A stretch of 27,778 bases of DNA. It comes from Megasphaera sp. UBA1696. GTDB taxonomy: Bacteria > Bacillota > Negativicutes > Veillonellales > Megasphaeraceae. Position numbers and translations under genes: made by a program. Below, one piece after another: positions 8,063-15,977 of the stretch. The notes beneath the pieces are model-generated. The model worked only from the letters and a program-made list of their open reading frames with translations. It searched no databases and was not told where the DNA came from. Position 1 is the stretch's first letter, and every line of letters begins with the position of its first letter. Location of the stretch: the NCBI GenBank assembly GCA_002319965.1, contig DCJQ01000033.1, positions 1 through 27,778 on the forward strand, given 5' to 3'.

Positions 8063-10408
8063 ATGGATTTACAACTGGCTCATGATATAATAAATATATG
8101 CAGTGCCATGGCCCCGGAGGGGGCGACCGTTGAAGACTGTGCCGAGAGGCTCGGCATTGCCGGTGCCAGATTGGCTGACGTATTTGAAACATTTGATGAA
8201 TTGGTGAGGAGTGAGAAGCTCATGAGAATTACAGGCGATCGATATATTGCTGCTAAAACGCCGCAGGAAATTACCGGTATCTATAAGGGATATACGCCGA
8301 CCTTTGGTTTTGTCATCAGCGAAGATCTGACGGAGGACGTCTATATTTCCGAGCAGAACCGCAACACGGCCATGAATAACGACAAGGTCACCGTCCGTAT
8401 CATCCATGCCGGGAACGGCCGCCATAAACAGGAAGGAGAAATCGTTTCCATTGTCGAACGAGCCAACCAGACCTTAGTCGGGACCTTCCAACTGGAAAAA
8501 CACAGCGCTTTTGTAAAGCCTGATGATGAACGGATTCGTGAAGATATCTACATTCCTCTCGATAAAACGGGCGGTGCCCGCAGCAGTGCCCGCGTCTTGG
8601 TGACGATTACGAAATGGCCGACACGGAACCGCAAGGCCGAAGGGGAAGTGACGGAAGTCCTCGGCTATAACGGCGACCGCGACCTCGATATCAAGGTCAT
8701 CATGGCCCGTCACGGCCTGCCTTTTGCCTTTCCGGAAGAGGTCACGGCCGAAGCCGATGCCATCGACCAGACCGTCGTTCTCGAAGACGGCCGCCGCGAC
8801 TACCGCGATCGTCAACTCATTACCATCGACAGTGAAGATGCCAAAGACCTTGATGACGCCATCGACGTCGTAAAACTGCCCAACGGTCACTTCCGCCTGG
8901 GCGTCTATATTGCCGACGTCAGTTACTACGTCCGGCCTCACTCGGCCATCGATGAAGAAGCCTATAATCGGGGCACCAGTGTCTACCTTGTCGACCGGGT
9001 CATCCCCATGCTGCCGGAAGTCTTGTCGAACGGTATTTGCAGCCTCAACGCCGGTGAAGACCGCTATTCCATGACCTGTGTCATGGAAATCGATGACAAG
9101 GGGAAGGTCGTCAAATCCGATATCGGACCGGCCGTTATCCGGGTCAAGCGCCGCTGTAACTACGTCGAAGTCCGCAAAGCCCTCGTCGACGGCATCATCC
9201 CCGATGATTTGCAGCCCTTCATGCCCATGCTTCGAGATTTGCAGGAACTGTCGGCGATCTTAAAGAATATGCGCCTTCGCCGCGGGGCCATCGACTTTGA
9301 TTTTCCCGAATACAAGGTTATCCTCGACCCGGAAGGCGTGCCTCTTCGCTTAGAAAAACGGGAACGGACCCTGGCCGAGCAGATTGTCGAAGAAAGCATG
9401 CTCATTGCCAACGAAACCGTCTCCTGTTATCTTCGCGACAGTGACAACCCGTCGGTGTACCGAATCCATGAAATTCCCGAACCGGAACGGCTGGATATGA
9501 TGCGCACCGTCCTGTCGAGCTTCAATCTGCCCGTACCCGATTCGGAACACGTCAAACCGGCTGATTTCCAAAAACTGCTGGAAACGACGAAGGGCACTGA
9601 TGAAGCCGCCGTCGTTCAGACCATCGCCCTGCGCTCTATGCAGCAGGCCCGATACGCTACGGCCAATGCCGGTCACTTCGGCCTGGCCTCGGATTGCTAT
9701 ACTCACTTCACGTCGCCGATCCGCCGCTATCCGGACCTCATGGTCCATCGACTCATTCGCCAGTACCAGCGCCGCGGCAAACTGCGGGAAGAAGAAGCGC
9801 AGCAGTCCTTGTCCTTCCACACCATGGCCGCCAATCAGGCCAGCTCGCGGGAACGCATTGCCGTTGAAGCCGAACGGGAAACGGATGACCTCAAAAAATG
9901 TCAGTACATGCTGCCCTTCATCGGCCAGCCCTTCGAAGCCCATGTCACGGGCATCACGTCCTTTGGCCTCTTTGTGGGCCTTGAAAACGGCATCGAAGGC
10001 TTGATCCACATTTCCCTGTTGACCGATGATACCTACGAATTTGACGAAACGTCTTATACCCTTCGAGGTCAGTTCGGCGGTAAGATTTACCGTCTCGGCG
10101 ACGCCATGGAAGTCACCTTGGCTCAGGTCAACGTCGAAAAAGGAGAAATCGACTTCGTCCCCGGCCGCTATGAATCGCTGGAAGACGTCCAAAAGTTGAT
10201 GGCTGCCAGCAGTGAACGGCGCCATAAACGAAAGAGCAGCGACAACAAGGAAGGCAAGACCAAGCGCAATTGGTTCGCCGGCGCCGGCGGCTCGAAGAAA
10301 GATAAAAAGAAAGATAAGAAAATCCGCAAGGATAAGAAGAACAGCCGCAAAAACGACCGCAAAGGCAAGAATACCAAAGTGCGCCGCAATAAAAAGAGTA
10401 AGAAGTAG
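8063..10408 (+). CDS. rnr: Ribonuclease R (RNB-family 3'-5' exoribonuclease)
   Basis: This 781-residue protein has an N-terminal winged-helix-like region (about 1-65), cold-shock domains (about 70-230), an RNB catalytic domain and an S1 domain starting near residue 624 (FEAHVTGITSFGLFVGLENG). The RNB active-site acidic cluster begins at D256 in DSEDAKDLDDAIDV. RNase R degrades structured RNA and acts with SmpB-tmRNA on defective mRNAs, which fits the next gene. A very basic tail of roughly 65 residues, mostly Lys and Arg, ends the protein. The ATG at 8063 is chosen because AGGAGGAG lies at 8051-8058; longer in-frame versions would start inside the upstream terminator. Transcription must either pass that terminator or start in its T-rich end. 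Confidence 0.95.
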   Translation: MDLQLAHDIINICSAMAPEGATVEDCAERLGIAGARLADVFETFDELVRSEKLMRITGDRYIAAKTPQEITGIYKGYTPTFGFVISEDLTEDVYISEQNRNTAMNNDKVTVRIIHAGNGRHKQEGEIVSIVERANQTLVGTFQLEKHSAFVKPDDERIREDIYIPLDKTGGARSSARVLVTITKWPTRNRKAEGEVTEVLGYNGDRDLDIKVIMARHGLPFAFPEEVTAEADAIDQTVVLEDGRRDYRDRQLITIDSEDAKDLDDAIDVVKLPNGHFRLGVYIADVSYYVRPHSAIDEEAYNRGTSVYLVDRVIPMLPEVLSNGICSLNAGEDRYSMTCVMEIDDKGKVVKSDIGPAVIRVKRRCNYVEVRKALVDGIIPDDLQPFMPMLRDLQELSAILKNMRLRRGAIDFDFPEYKVILDPEGVPLRLEKRERTLAEQIVEESMLIANETVSCYLRDSDNPSVYRIHEIPEPERLDMMRTVLSSFNLPVPDSEHVKPADFQKLLETTKGTDEAAVVQTIALRSMQQARYATANAGHFGLASDCYTHFTSPIRRYPDLMVHRLIRQYQRRGKLREEEAQQSLSFHTMAANQASSRERIAVEAERETDDLKKCQYMLPFIGQPFEAHVTGITSFGLFVGLENGIEGLIHISLLTDDTYEFDETSYTLRGQFGGKIYRLGDAMEVTLAQVNVEKGEIDFVPGRYESLEDVQKLMAASSERRHKRKSSDNKEGKTKRNWFAGAGGSKKDKKKDKKIRKDKKNSRKNDRKGKNTKVRRNKKSKK

Positions 10409-10420
10409 GAGGAATCACTA

Positions 10421-10894
10421 GTGTCAACATCACCGACTAAAGGTGTGAAATATATTTCGGATAACCGCAAGGCCCGTCACGATTATTTTATTCATGAAAC
10501 GTATGAAGCCGGCATCGCCCTGACCGGTACAGAAGTCAAATCCCTGCGCCAGGGCAAGGTCAATTTGAAAGACAGCTTCTGCCGCATTGAAAACGGCGAA
10601 GCCCTGCTCTTAGGGATGCATATCAGCCCGTACGAACAGGGAAATCGCTTTAACCATGACCCGCTGCGGACGCGCAAGCTCTTGCTCCACAAGTATGAAA
10701 TCATCAAATTGTTGGGCAAAATTCAGGAAAAAGGCTATACCCTCATTCCCCTCAACCTCTATTTTAAGAAGGGGAAGGTCAAGGTAACTGTGGCCTTAGC
10801 GACAGGGAAGAAACTGTACGATAAACGCCAGGCCTTGGCTGAAAAAGAAGCCAAACGCGATATTGAACGCCGCATGAAAAACAGAAATTACTAA
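10421..10894 (+). CDS. smpB: SsrA-binding protein SmpB
   Basis: This 157-residue protein is full length for SmpB. It shows the family pattern: NRKARHDYFIHETYEAGIAL and GTEVKSLRQGKVNLKDSF near the N-terminus, HISPYEQGNRFNHDPLRTRKLL in the middle, and a basic C-terminal tail (KRDIERRMKNRNY) that enters the ribosomal mRNA channel. It binds tmRNA to rescue stalled ribosomes. The GTG start follows GGAGGA by seven bases and lies 12 bases after rnr. I saw no tmRNA gene in the window. Confidence 0.96.
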   Translation: MSTSPTKGVKYISDNRKARHDYFIHETYEAGIALTGTEVKSLRQGKVNLKDSFCRIENGEALLLGMHISPYEQGNRFNHDPLRTRKLLLHKYEIIKLLGKIQEKGYTLIPLNLYFKKGKVKVTVALATGKKLYDKRQALAEKEAKRDIERRMKNRNY

Positions 10895-10911
10895 AGATAG
10901 GAGTATACGTT

Positions 10912-11241
10912 ATGAATTCAGAAGACCCCAAAATTCTCTCGGATCAGGAACGAGACAACTTCAGCGGACCGACCATTGATGAAGACGGTACGGTCCACGA
11001 CCAGCAGTCCCTCTACGAAGAACGGCTGCGGGAACAGCAGGACGCGCAGCAGCAGCGAATCCATATCGTGACCAGCGGCCTGTCGTGGCGCGTAAAATTA
11101 GCCATCGGCGTCATCGTCTTCTGCGTCGTCGCCGTCATCATCGGTGCCTTGGGGCTCATCGTCATGGCCATGCCTTATTTGCTGGGCATCTTCGTCATTT
11201 ACTGCCTGTACAGTATCCTGAGTTCCATCCTGCACCGCTAG
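10912..11241 (+). CDS. Small membrane protein of unknown function
   Basis: I do not recognise this 109-residue protein. The first 58 residues are hydrophilic and acidic, with a glutamine-rich stretch (EERLREQQDAQQQRIHI). About residues 62-105 form two closely spaced hydrophobic helices (VKLAIGVIVFCVVAVIIGALGLIVMAM and YLLGIFVIYCLYSILSSIL). The topology looks like a cytosolic N-terminal domain followed by a hairpin in the membrane. The ATG has a good Shine-Dalgarno (ATAGGAG). It lies 17 bases after smpB and 27 before polA on the same strand, so it is part of this operon. Codon use matches its neighbours. Confidence 0.8.
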   Translation: MNSEDPKILSDQERDNFSGPTIDEDGTVHDQQSLYEERLREQQDAQQQRIHIVTSGLSWRVKLAIGVIVFCVVAVIIGALGLIVMAMPYLLGIFVIYCLYSILSSILHR

Positions 11242-11268
11242 ACTATATTACAGAAAGGGCATTTGGGT

Positions 11269-13848
11269 ATGAAAGAGAACATCGTCATCATCGACGGCAG
11301 CAGCCTGTTATATCGGGCTTTTTTTGCCATTCCCCATCTGAGTGATCCTCAGGGACGGCCGACCAATGCTGTCTATGGTTTTTTGAATATGTTATTGAAG
11401 CTTTACAGCGAACTCGATCCGCAGTACGTCGCCGTCGCCTTCGACAAGGGAAAGTACACCTTCCGCAACGACTTGTACGACGGCTATAAGGCGACCCGTA
11501 AGGAAGCGCCCGACGACCTGCGCCCTCAGTTCGCCTTGATCCGCGAAGTCCTCGACTGCCTGGGCATCTCCGTCCTCGAACAGGAAGGCTATGAAGGGGA
11601 TGACATCATCGGTACCCTTGCGAAAAACATGGCCGCTGAAGGCTATGCCGTCGACGTCGTTACCGGTGACCGCGATGCCCTCCAGTTAGTCACTGACGAC
11701 GTTACGGTCTATTTGACCAAGAAAGGCATTACCCAGATGCTGGCTGTCACACCGGCCGTCATGGAAGCGGAATACGGCTATACGCCGGCTCAGGTCATCG
11801 AAATGAAGGCCCTCATGGGCGATACGGCCGACAACATTCCCGGTGTTCCCGGTGTCGGCGAAAAGACGGCCTTGAAGCTCATCTCCCAATTCAGCAGCGT
11901 CGCCGGCGTCTACGAACACTTAGACGAGGTGAAAGGGAAGAAGCTTCAGGAAAAATTGGCCGACAATAAGGATAAGGCCCTCTTGTCCAAGGATTTGGCA
12001 ACCATTCGCTGCGACCTCGAACTCTCGTATACCATCGATCAGTTCCAGCCTCAGCCGCGCCAAGCCGACGTCGCCGAACTCTTTAAAAGCCTGGGCTTCC
12101 GCAATCTCTTGGAACGCTTTGCTTCCTTTGACCGTTTTGCCCATCTGGCTCAGGGAACCGGCTCTGAAGATGCCGTGGTCACCGCCGTCGATGCTCCATC
12201 GGCAGACAGCCTGAAAGGGAAGACCGTCGCCGTTGCTGCCGAATTCGATGATCATCAGCCCGTTCCGGGGCTTACGGGCCTTGCCATGGCGACGGAAGAA
12301 GGGGCTTTTACCGTGCCTCAAGGGGACTATAAAGCCTACCTTTCCGTTTTGCCGGAAGCTAAAGCCGTCATTACGGCGGATGGAAAAAATCTTATCAAAG
12401 CCGTTTCCGCCGTGGCTTCGGGCCGCCTGCCTTTAAAGGATATCATCCTGGCAGCCTACCTTTTGGATCCGACGCGGACGTCTTACGGCTTGACCTATAT
12501 TTCAGAAACCTTCGACGTCAGCCTTCAGGAACCGGCCGATGACGACGTGCAGCGGCTGGTCAGCGATGCCGCTTTTGCCCTTGCCGTTTGGCCGAAAGTT
12601 GAAGTACAGCTGAAAGAAGGGGACCTGACCGCACTCTACGATTCTATCGAAGAACCGTTGGTCCGTACCCTGGCAATCATGGAAATGAACGGCTTTACTG
12701 TCGATACGGAACGGCTCATGGCTATGAAGAGCGAGTTATCGACCCAGGCCGATGCCTTGGAAGAAGCTATTTACGACGACGCCGGCGAAACGTTTAACAT
12801 CAGTTCGCCGAAACAGCTCGGCGTCATCCTCTTTGAAAAATTGAACCTGCCGGTCATTAAAAAGACCAAGACCGGTTATTCTACGGACAGTTCCGTCCTC
12901 GATGCGCTGTTAGATAAGCATCCCATGATCGATAAAATCCTCCGCTTCCGGGCCTTGAAGAAGCTCATCTCGACGTATCTCGACGGGCTGGAACCGCTCA
13001 TTTCTCCGGAAACGGGCCGCATCCATACCCATTTCAACCAAATGGTGACGGCAACGGGCCGTCTCAGCAGCTCCGATCCCAACTTGCAGAATATCCCCAT
13101 CCGGACGGAACAGGGCCGCAAGATACGGTCCATCTTCATTCCCGGCAAGGGCTATGACTACATCGTATCCGGCGACTACTCGCAGATTGAGCTGCGCCTC
13201 TTGGCTCATCTCTCTCAGGACCCGACCATGATCGATGGCTTCCAAAAAGGGCAGGACATCCACCGCCGGACGGCGTCGGAAGTTTTCGGCATTCCCTGGG
13301 ACGAAGTTACGCCGGAAGAACGGTCTCACGCGAAAGCCGTCAACTTCGGCATCATTTATGGCATCAGTGACTTCGGCCTGGCCCGCAACATTTCCATTTC
13401 CCGTCAGAAAGCCAAGGATTATATCGATTCCTACTTTGCCCGCTACAGTACGATTCACGATTATATGAACGGCCTCATCGAGTCGGCTAAACAGAGCGGC
13501 ATGGCCGTCACCATGTTCGGCCGCCGCCGGGCCCTGCCGGACATCAACAGCAAGAACTTCACGCGCCGTTCCTTTGCCGAACGGACGGCCATGAACACGC
13601 CCATCCAAGGCAGTGCCGCCGACATCATCAAGTTGGCGATGAATGCCGTTCAAGATGAGTTGGAAAAGCGGAAGCTGAAAAGCAAGCTCTTGGTCCAGGT
13701 CCATGACGAACTGGTCTTAGAAGTGCCGGCTGCTGAAAAAGAGGAAATCGAAAAACTCTTAAAAGATACGATGGAACACATCGTTGAACTTTCCGTCCCC
13801 CTCGTCGTAGACATTCACAGCGGCGCCAACTGGGAAGAAGCGAAGTAG
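11269..13848 (+). CDS. polA: DNA polymerase I
   Basis: This 859-residue family A polymerase fills gaps and removes RNA primers in replication and excision repair. The N-terminal 5'-3' exonuclease domain (about 1-290) shows IDGSSLLYRAFF, GYEGDDIIGTLA, TGDRDALQL and PGVPGVGEKTA. The middle 3'-5' exonuclease-like region (about 300-470) lacks the DxE metal-binding motif where it is expected (AAEFDDHQPV instead), so proofreading is probably lost, as in Bacillus Pol I. The polymerase domain carries motif A DYSQIELRLLAHL (D636), motif B RSHAKAVNFGIIYG and motif C QVHDELVLEV (D813). ATG 11269 is preferred over an in-frame TTG at 11263. The gene ends eight bases before mutM. Confidence 0.97.
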   Translation: MKENIVIIDGSSLLYRAFFAIPHLSDPQGRPTNAVYGFLNMLLKLYSELDPQYVAVAFDKGKYTFRNDLYDGYKATRKEAPDDLRPQFALIREVLDCLGISVLEQEGYEGDDIIGTLAKNMAAEGYAVDVVTGDRDALQLVTDDVTVYLTKKGITQMLAVTPAVMEAEYGYTPAQVIEMKALMGDTADNIPGVPGVGEKTALKLISQFSSVAGVYEHLDEVKGKKLQEKLADNKDKALLSKDLATIRCDLELSYTIDQFQPQPRQADVAELFKSLGFRNLLERFASFDRFAHLAQGTGSEDAVVTAVDAPSADSLKGKTVAVAAEFDDHQPVPGLTGLAMATEEGAFTVPQGDYKAYLSVLPEAKAVITADGKNLIKAVSAVASGRLPLKDIILAAYLLDPTRTSYGLTYISETFDVSLQEPADDDVQRLVSDAAFALAVWPKVEVQLKEGDLTALYDSIEEPLVRTLAIMEMNGFTVDTERLMAMKSELSTQADALEEAIYDDAGETFNISSPKQLGVILFEKLNLPVIKKTKTGYSTDSSVLDALLDKHPMIDKILRFRALKKLISTYLDGLEPLISPETGRIHTHFNQMVTATGRLSSSDPNLQNIPIRTEQGRKIRSIFIPGKGYDYIVSGDYSQIELRLLAHLSQDPTMIDGFQKGQDIHRRTASEVFGIPWDEVTPEERSHAKAVNFGIIYGISDFGLARNISISRQKAKDYIDSYFARYSTIHDYMNGLIESAKQSGMAVTMFGRRRALPDINSKNFTRRSFAERTAMNTPIQGSAADIIKLAMNAVQDELEKRKLKSKLLVQVHDELVLEVPAAEKEEIEKLLKDTMEHIVELSVPLVVDIHSGANWEEAK

Positions 13849-13856
13849 GTGAGTGT

Positions 13857-14681
13857 ATGCCGGAATTGCCGGAAGTAGAAACGATACGTTCCTTTATCGA
13901 AAACAAGGTGCATCATAAAGTCATCACGGCCGTCGACGTATCCCTGCCGCGGCTCATCCGCAATACGACAGCCGATCATTTCGTCTCGGCCCTGACCGGG
14001 ACGGAAATCGAAGGCGTCAGCCGCCGCGGAAAATACCTTTTTCTCCGCTGCAGCGGGCCCTGGTCGCTCTTGGTGCACCTTCGGATGACGGGCAGCCTCC
14101 TCTATGAAGATGAGCCGGGAGAGTATGCCGGACGGGCCGTTCACGTCGTCTTTTCCCTGACGGAGGGCCGGCTGCTGTACCGCGATATCCGTACCCTGGG
14201 CTGTTTATGGCTGGTACCGACGAAAGGGCCGACGGGCATCAAAGGCTATGACAACCTCGGGCCCGATGCCATCAGTCCGGATTTTACGGCAGAAGGGTTG
14301 TACCGGTTCTTAAAGGAAACGCGCCGGCCGGTAAAGACGGTCCTTCTCGACCAGACCAAGGTGGCCGGTATCGGCAATATTTACGTCGACGAAGCCCTTT
14401 TTCGGGCCGGAATCCGTCCCCTGCGCCGAGGCTGTAAGGTCACGAAAAAAGAAGCGGCGAAACTCCATGGGGCTATCACAACTGTTCTCCAAGAAGGTCT
14501 CGAACACGGCGGTACGACGATACGGAATTTCATCAGCGGCAATGGCAAAGAAGGGCAGAACCAGGAAAACCTCCGCGTCTACGGCCGCGAAGGGACACCG
14601 TGTACGGTCTGCGGCACGACCATTGAATACGTAAAACTAAACGGCCGCGGCACCCATTACTGCCCGAAATGCCAGAAGTGA
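13857..14681 (+). CDS. mutM: Formamidopyrimidine-DNA glycosylase (Fpg/MutM)
   Basis: This 274-residue enzyme excises 8-oxoguanine and other oxidised purines and nicks the abasic site. After removal of Met the catalytic proline is P2, followed by E3 in PELPEVETI. The conserved catalytic lysine is K59 in RRGKYLFL. The H2TH region is around TKVAGIGNIYVDEALFRAGI. The C-terminal zinc finger has the spacing C-x2-C-x16-C-x2-C (CTVC and CPKC). The pairing with polA is a common repair gene neighbourhood. A strong terminator follows. Confidence 0.97.
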   Translation: MPELPEVETIRSFIENKVHHKVITAVDVSLPRLIRNTTADHFVSALTGTEIEGVSRRGKYLFLRCSGPWSLLVHLRMTGSLLYEDEPGEYAGRAVHVVFSLTEGRLLYRDIRTLGCLWLVPTKGPTGIKGYDNLGPDAISPDFTAEGLYRFLKETRRPVKTVLLDQTKVAGIGNIYVDEALFRAGIRPLRRGCKVTKKEAAKLHGAITTVLQEGLEHGGTTIRNFISGNGKEGQNQENLRVYGREGTPCTVCGTTIEYVKLNGRGTHYCPKCQK

Positions 14682-14719
14682 GGAAGCCATCTTAACGCTA
14701 AATGTCATTTACCTATAAA

Positions 14720-14753
14720 AGAGAGTTGTCTTTTTAGACGACTCTCTTTTTTT
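14720..14753 (+). terminator. Intrinsic terminator after mutM
   Basis: AGAGAGTTGTC (14720-14730) pairs with GACGACTCTCT (14737-14747) with one wobble, around a TTTTTA loop, followed by six T residues. It closes the smpB-polA-mutM transcript. Confidence 0.92.
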
Positions 14754-14934
14754 GTGCCGGCGTGTCTTTCTTGCACGCAGCCCTTCGCGATTTGCTTGTC
14801 CGGGCAGGGGTGTTACAACATTGCAGTCGGCCGACGGATTCCGTCGACAGATCGCGTTGACGGTGCCGGGTGCGTACTTCGTTTTAAGGTCGTTCTTTTG
14901 TGCTTGAAATGCTAATACCTTTAATATGTAATTA
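14754..14934. other. GC-rich, dyad-rich intergenic segment without a recognisable gene
   Basis: No convincing reading frame is seen on either strand. The segment contains several inverted repeats: GCGTG/CACGC (14760-14778), the perfect palindrome GTCGGCCGAC (14826-14835) and the overlapping dyad CGACGGA-T-TCCGTCG (14832-14846). Its composition is more like coding DNA than the AT-rich promoter that follows. It could be a decayed gene, a structured RNA or a boundary of the accessory block; nothing decides between these. Confidence 0.45.
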
Positions 14935-14963
14935 TTGACATGATTTCAAAGGGGCGGTACAAT
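14935..14963 (+). promoter_or_regulatory. Near-consensus promoter for the esterase gene
   Basis: A perfect TTGACA (14935-14940) is followed after 17 bases by TACAAT (14958-14963), a five-of-six -10. This is the strongest-looking promoter in the window. Confidence 0.85.
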
Positions 14964-14991
14964 GATAATACAGCATCAATTTGTATTATCA
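14963..14991. promoter_or_regulatory. Operator-like inverted repeat at the esterase transcription start
   Basis: TGATAATACA (14963-14972) and TGTATTATCA (14982-14991) form a perfect 10-base inverted repeat with a 9-base spacer. It begins on the last base of the -10 and covers the expected start of transcription. This is a classic repressor-operator position; a 5' mRNA stem-loop is the alternative. It ends 20 bases before the start codon, just before the AGGAGG ribosome binding site. Confidence 0.65.
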
Positions 14992-15011
14992 CATCGTTAG
15001 GAGGTTTTGTT

Positions 15012-15845
15012 ATGAGGCATTTTAAACGAATGTTGGGACTTTCTTTATTGACCGTAGGTCTCTTCGCCGTGGGGACCGGGTTTAGTGCGGCCCGGTCGCA
15101 GGACGTTACCATTGACGGCGACCACGGAAAACTGTCGGCTGTCATCCAGCGCCCTGATGGGAAGACATCCTATCCTTTGGTCATCATCATGCACGGCTTT
15201 ACGGCTAATAAGGAGCGGCCTCTCTTGACGAAGCTTGCCGATGACTTGGAAAAAGGCGGCATTGCCTCTATTCGTTTCGATTTTAACGGTCATGGGAAGA
15301 GCGAAGGGCGATTCCAAGATATGACCGTCCTCAATGAAATCGAAGACGCTAAGCATGTCTATGACTATGCCGGTAAGCTTCCCGGCGTGACGGGAATCTC
15401 CCTGGCCGGCCACTCTCAAGGCGGCGTCGTTGCCAGCATGACGGCCGGAGAACTGGGAACACAGAAGGTCAAGGCCCTGGCCCTCATGGCACCGGCTGCG
15501 GTTCTTCGGGAAGATGCTATTCGCGGTCAGCTTTTCGGACTTCACTACGATCCCCTCAATCCGCCGGAAACCATTCAGGTAGGGGATTATCAGGTCGGAG
15601 CCAATTATGTCAAAACGGCCCAGACCCTTCCCATTTATGAAACGGCTTCGCAGTACCAGGGGCCGGCCTACATGCTTCACGGCACGGGTGACGTCATTGC
15701 CCCTTATACCTACAGCCAGCGGTACCAGCGAATCTACTTTAACGGCCAACTCCATCTCGTCGACGGCGAAGATCACACCTTCAGTCACGATACGGACGGG
15801 GCGGCCCGAGCCGTAGCCGATTTTTTCAAAGAAGAACTGAAATAG
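15012..15845 (+). CDS. Exported alpha/beta hydrolase, cinnamoyl/feruloyl esterase-like
   Basis: This 277-residue protein starts with a signal-peptide-like segment: basic MRHFKR, then a hydrophobic core to about residue 25, with likely cleavage after the FSA/SAA region. The mature part is an alpha/beta hydrolase with oxyanion motif MHGFTANK, FDFNGHGKSEG, MTVLNEIEDA, nucleophile elbow GHSQGG (S135), a probable acid at D227 and a histidine at H255 (GEDHTFS). From memory the pattern closely resembles cinnamoyl esterases such as Butyrivibrio Est1E and the Lactobacillus LJ0536 enzyme. These release hydroxycinnamates from plant esters. The ATG at 15012 is chosen for its AGGAGG; a longer frame from 14940 would start inside the promoter. 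It appears monocistronic. Substrate and periplasmic location are inferred. Confidence 0.88.
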   Translation: MRHFKRMLGLSLLTVGLFAVGTGFSAARSQDVTIDGDHGKLSAVIQRPDGKTSYPLVIIMHGFTANKERPLLTKLADDLEKGGIASIRFDFNGHGKSEGRFQDMTVLNEIEDAKHVYDYAGKLPGVTGISLAGHSQGGVVASMTAGELGTQKVKALALMAPAAVLREDAIRGQLFGLHYDPLNPPETIQVGDYQVGANYVKTAQTLPIYETASQYQGPAYMLHGTGDVIAPYTYSQRYQRIYFNGQLHLVDGEDHTFSHDTDGAARAVADFFKEELK

Positions 15846-15875
15846 AATCCTTGTCTCGGGATTTTTACCTATAAG

Positions 15876-15920
15876 AAAACCAGCGCCATGGCGATGTTTG
15901 CGTCATGGTGCTGGTTTTTT
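15876..15920. terminator. Terminator between the convergent esterase and glycosyltransferase genes
   Basis: AAAACCAGCGCCATG (15876-15890) pairs with CATGGTGCTGGTTTT (15904-15918) with one wobble, and the stem can extend inward by three pairs. Six T residues (15915-15920) end the + strand version. The A run on the left arm gives a T run on the opposite strand, so it can serve both converging genes. Confidence 0.9.
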
Positions 15921-15977
15921 GTGTATCTGTTTTCTTTAGCGGATTATTTCAGGTATCGATGCTGCGATGCCGTTGCT

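Noticed and set aside
9350..10225. A 291-codon minus-strand frame within rnr
   Set aside because: It is antisense to the RNB and S1 domains and has no ribosome binding site or family motif.
12910..13704. A 264-codon minus-strand frame within polA
   Set aside because: It is antisense to the polymerase domain, with no independent evidence of coding.
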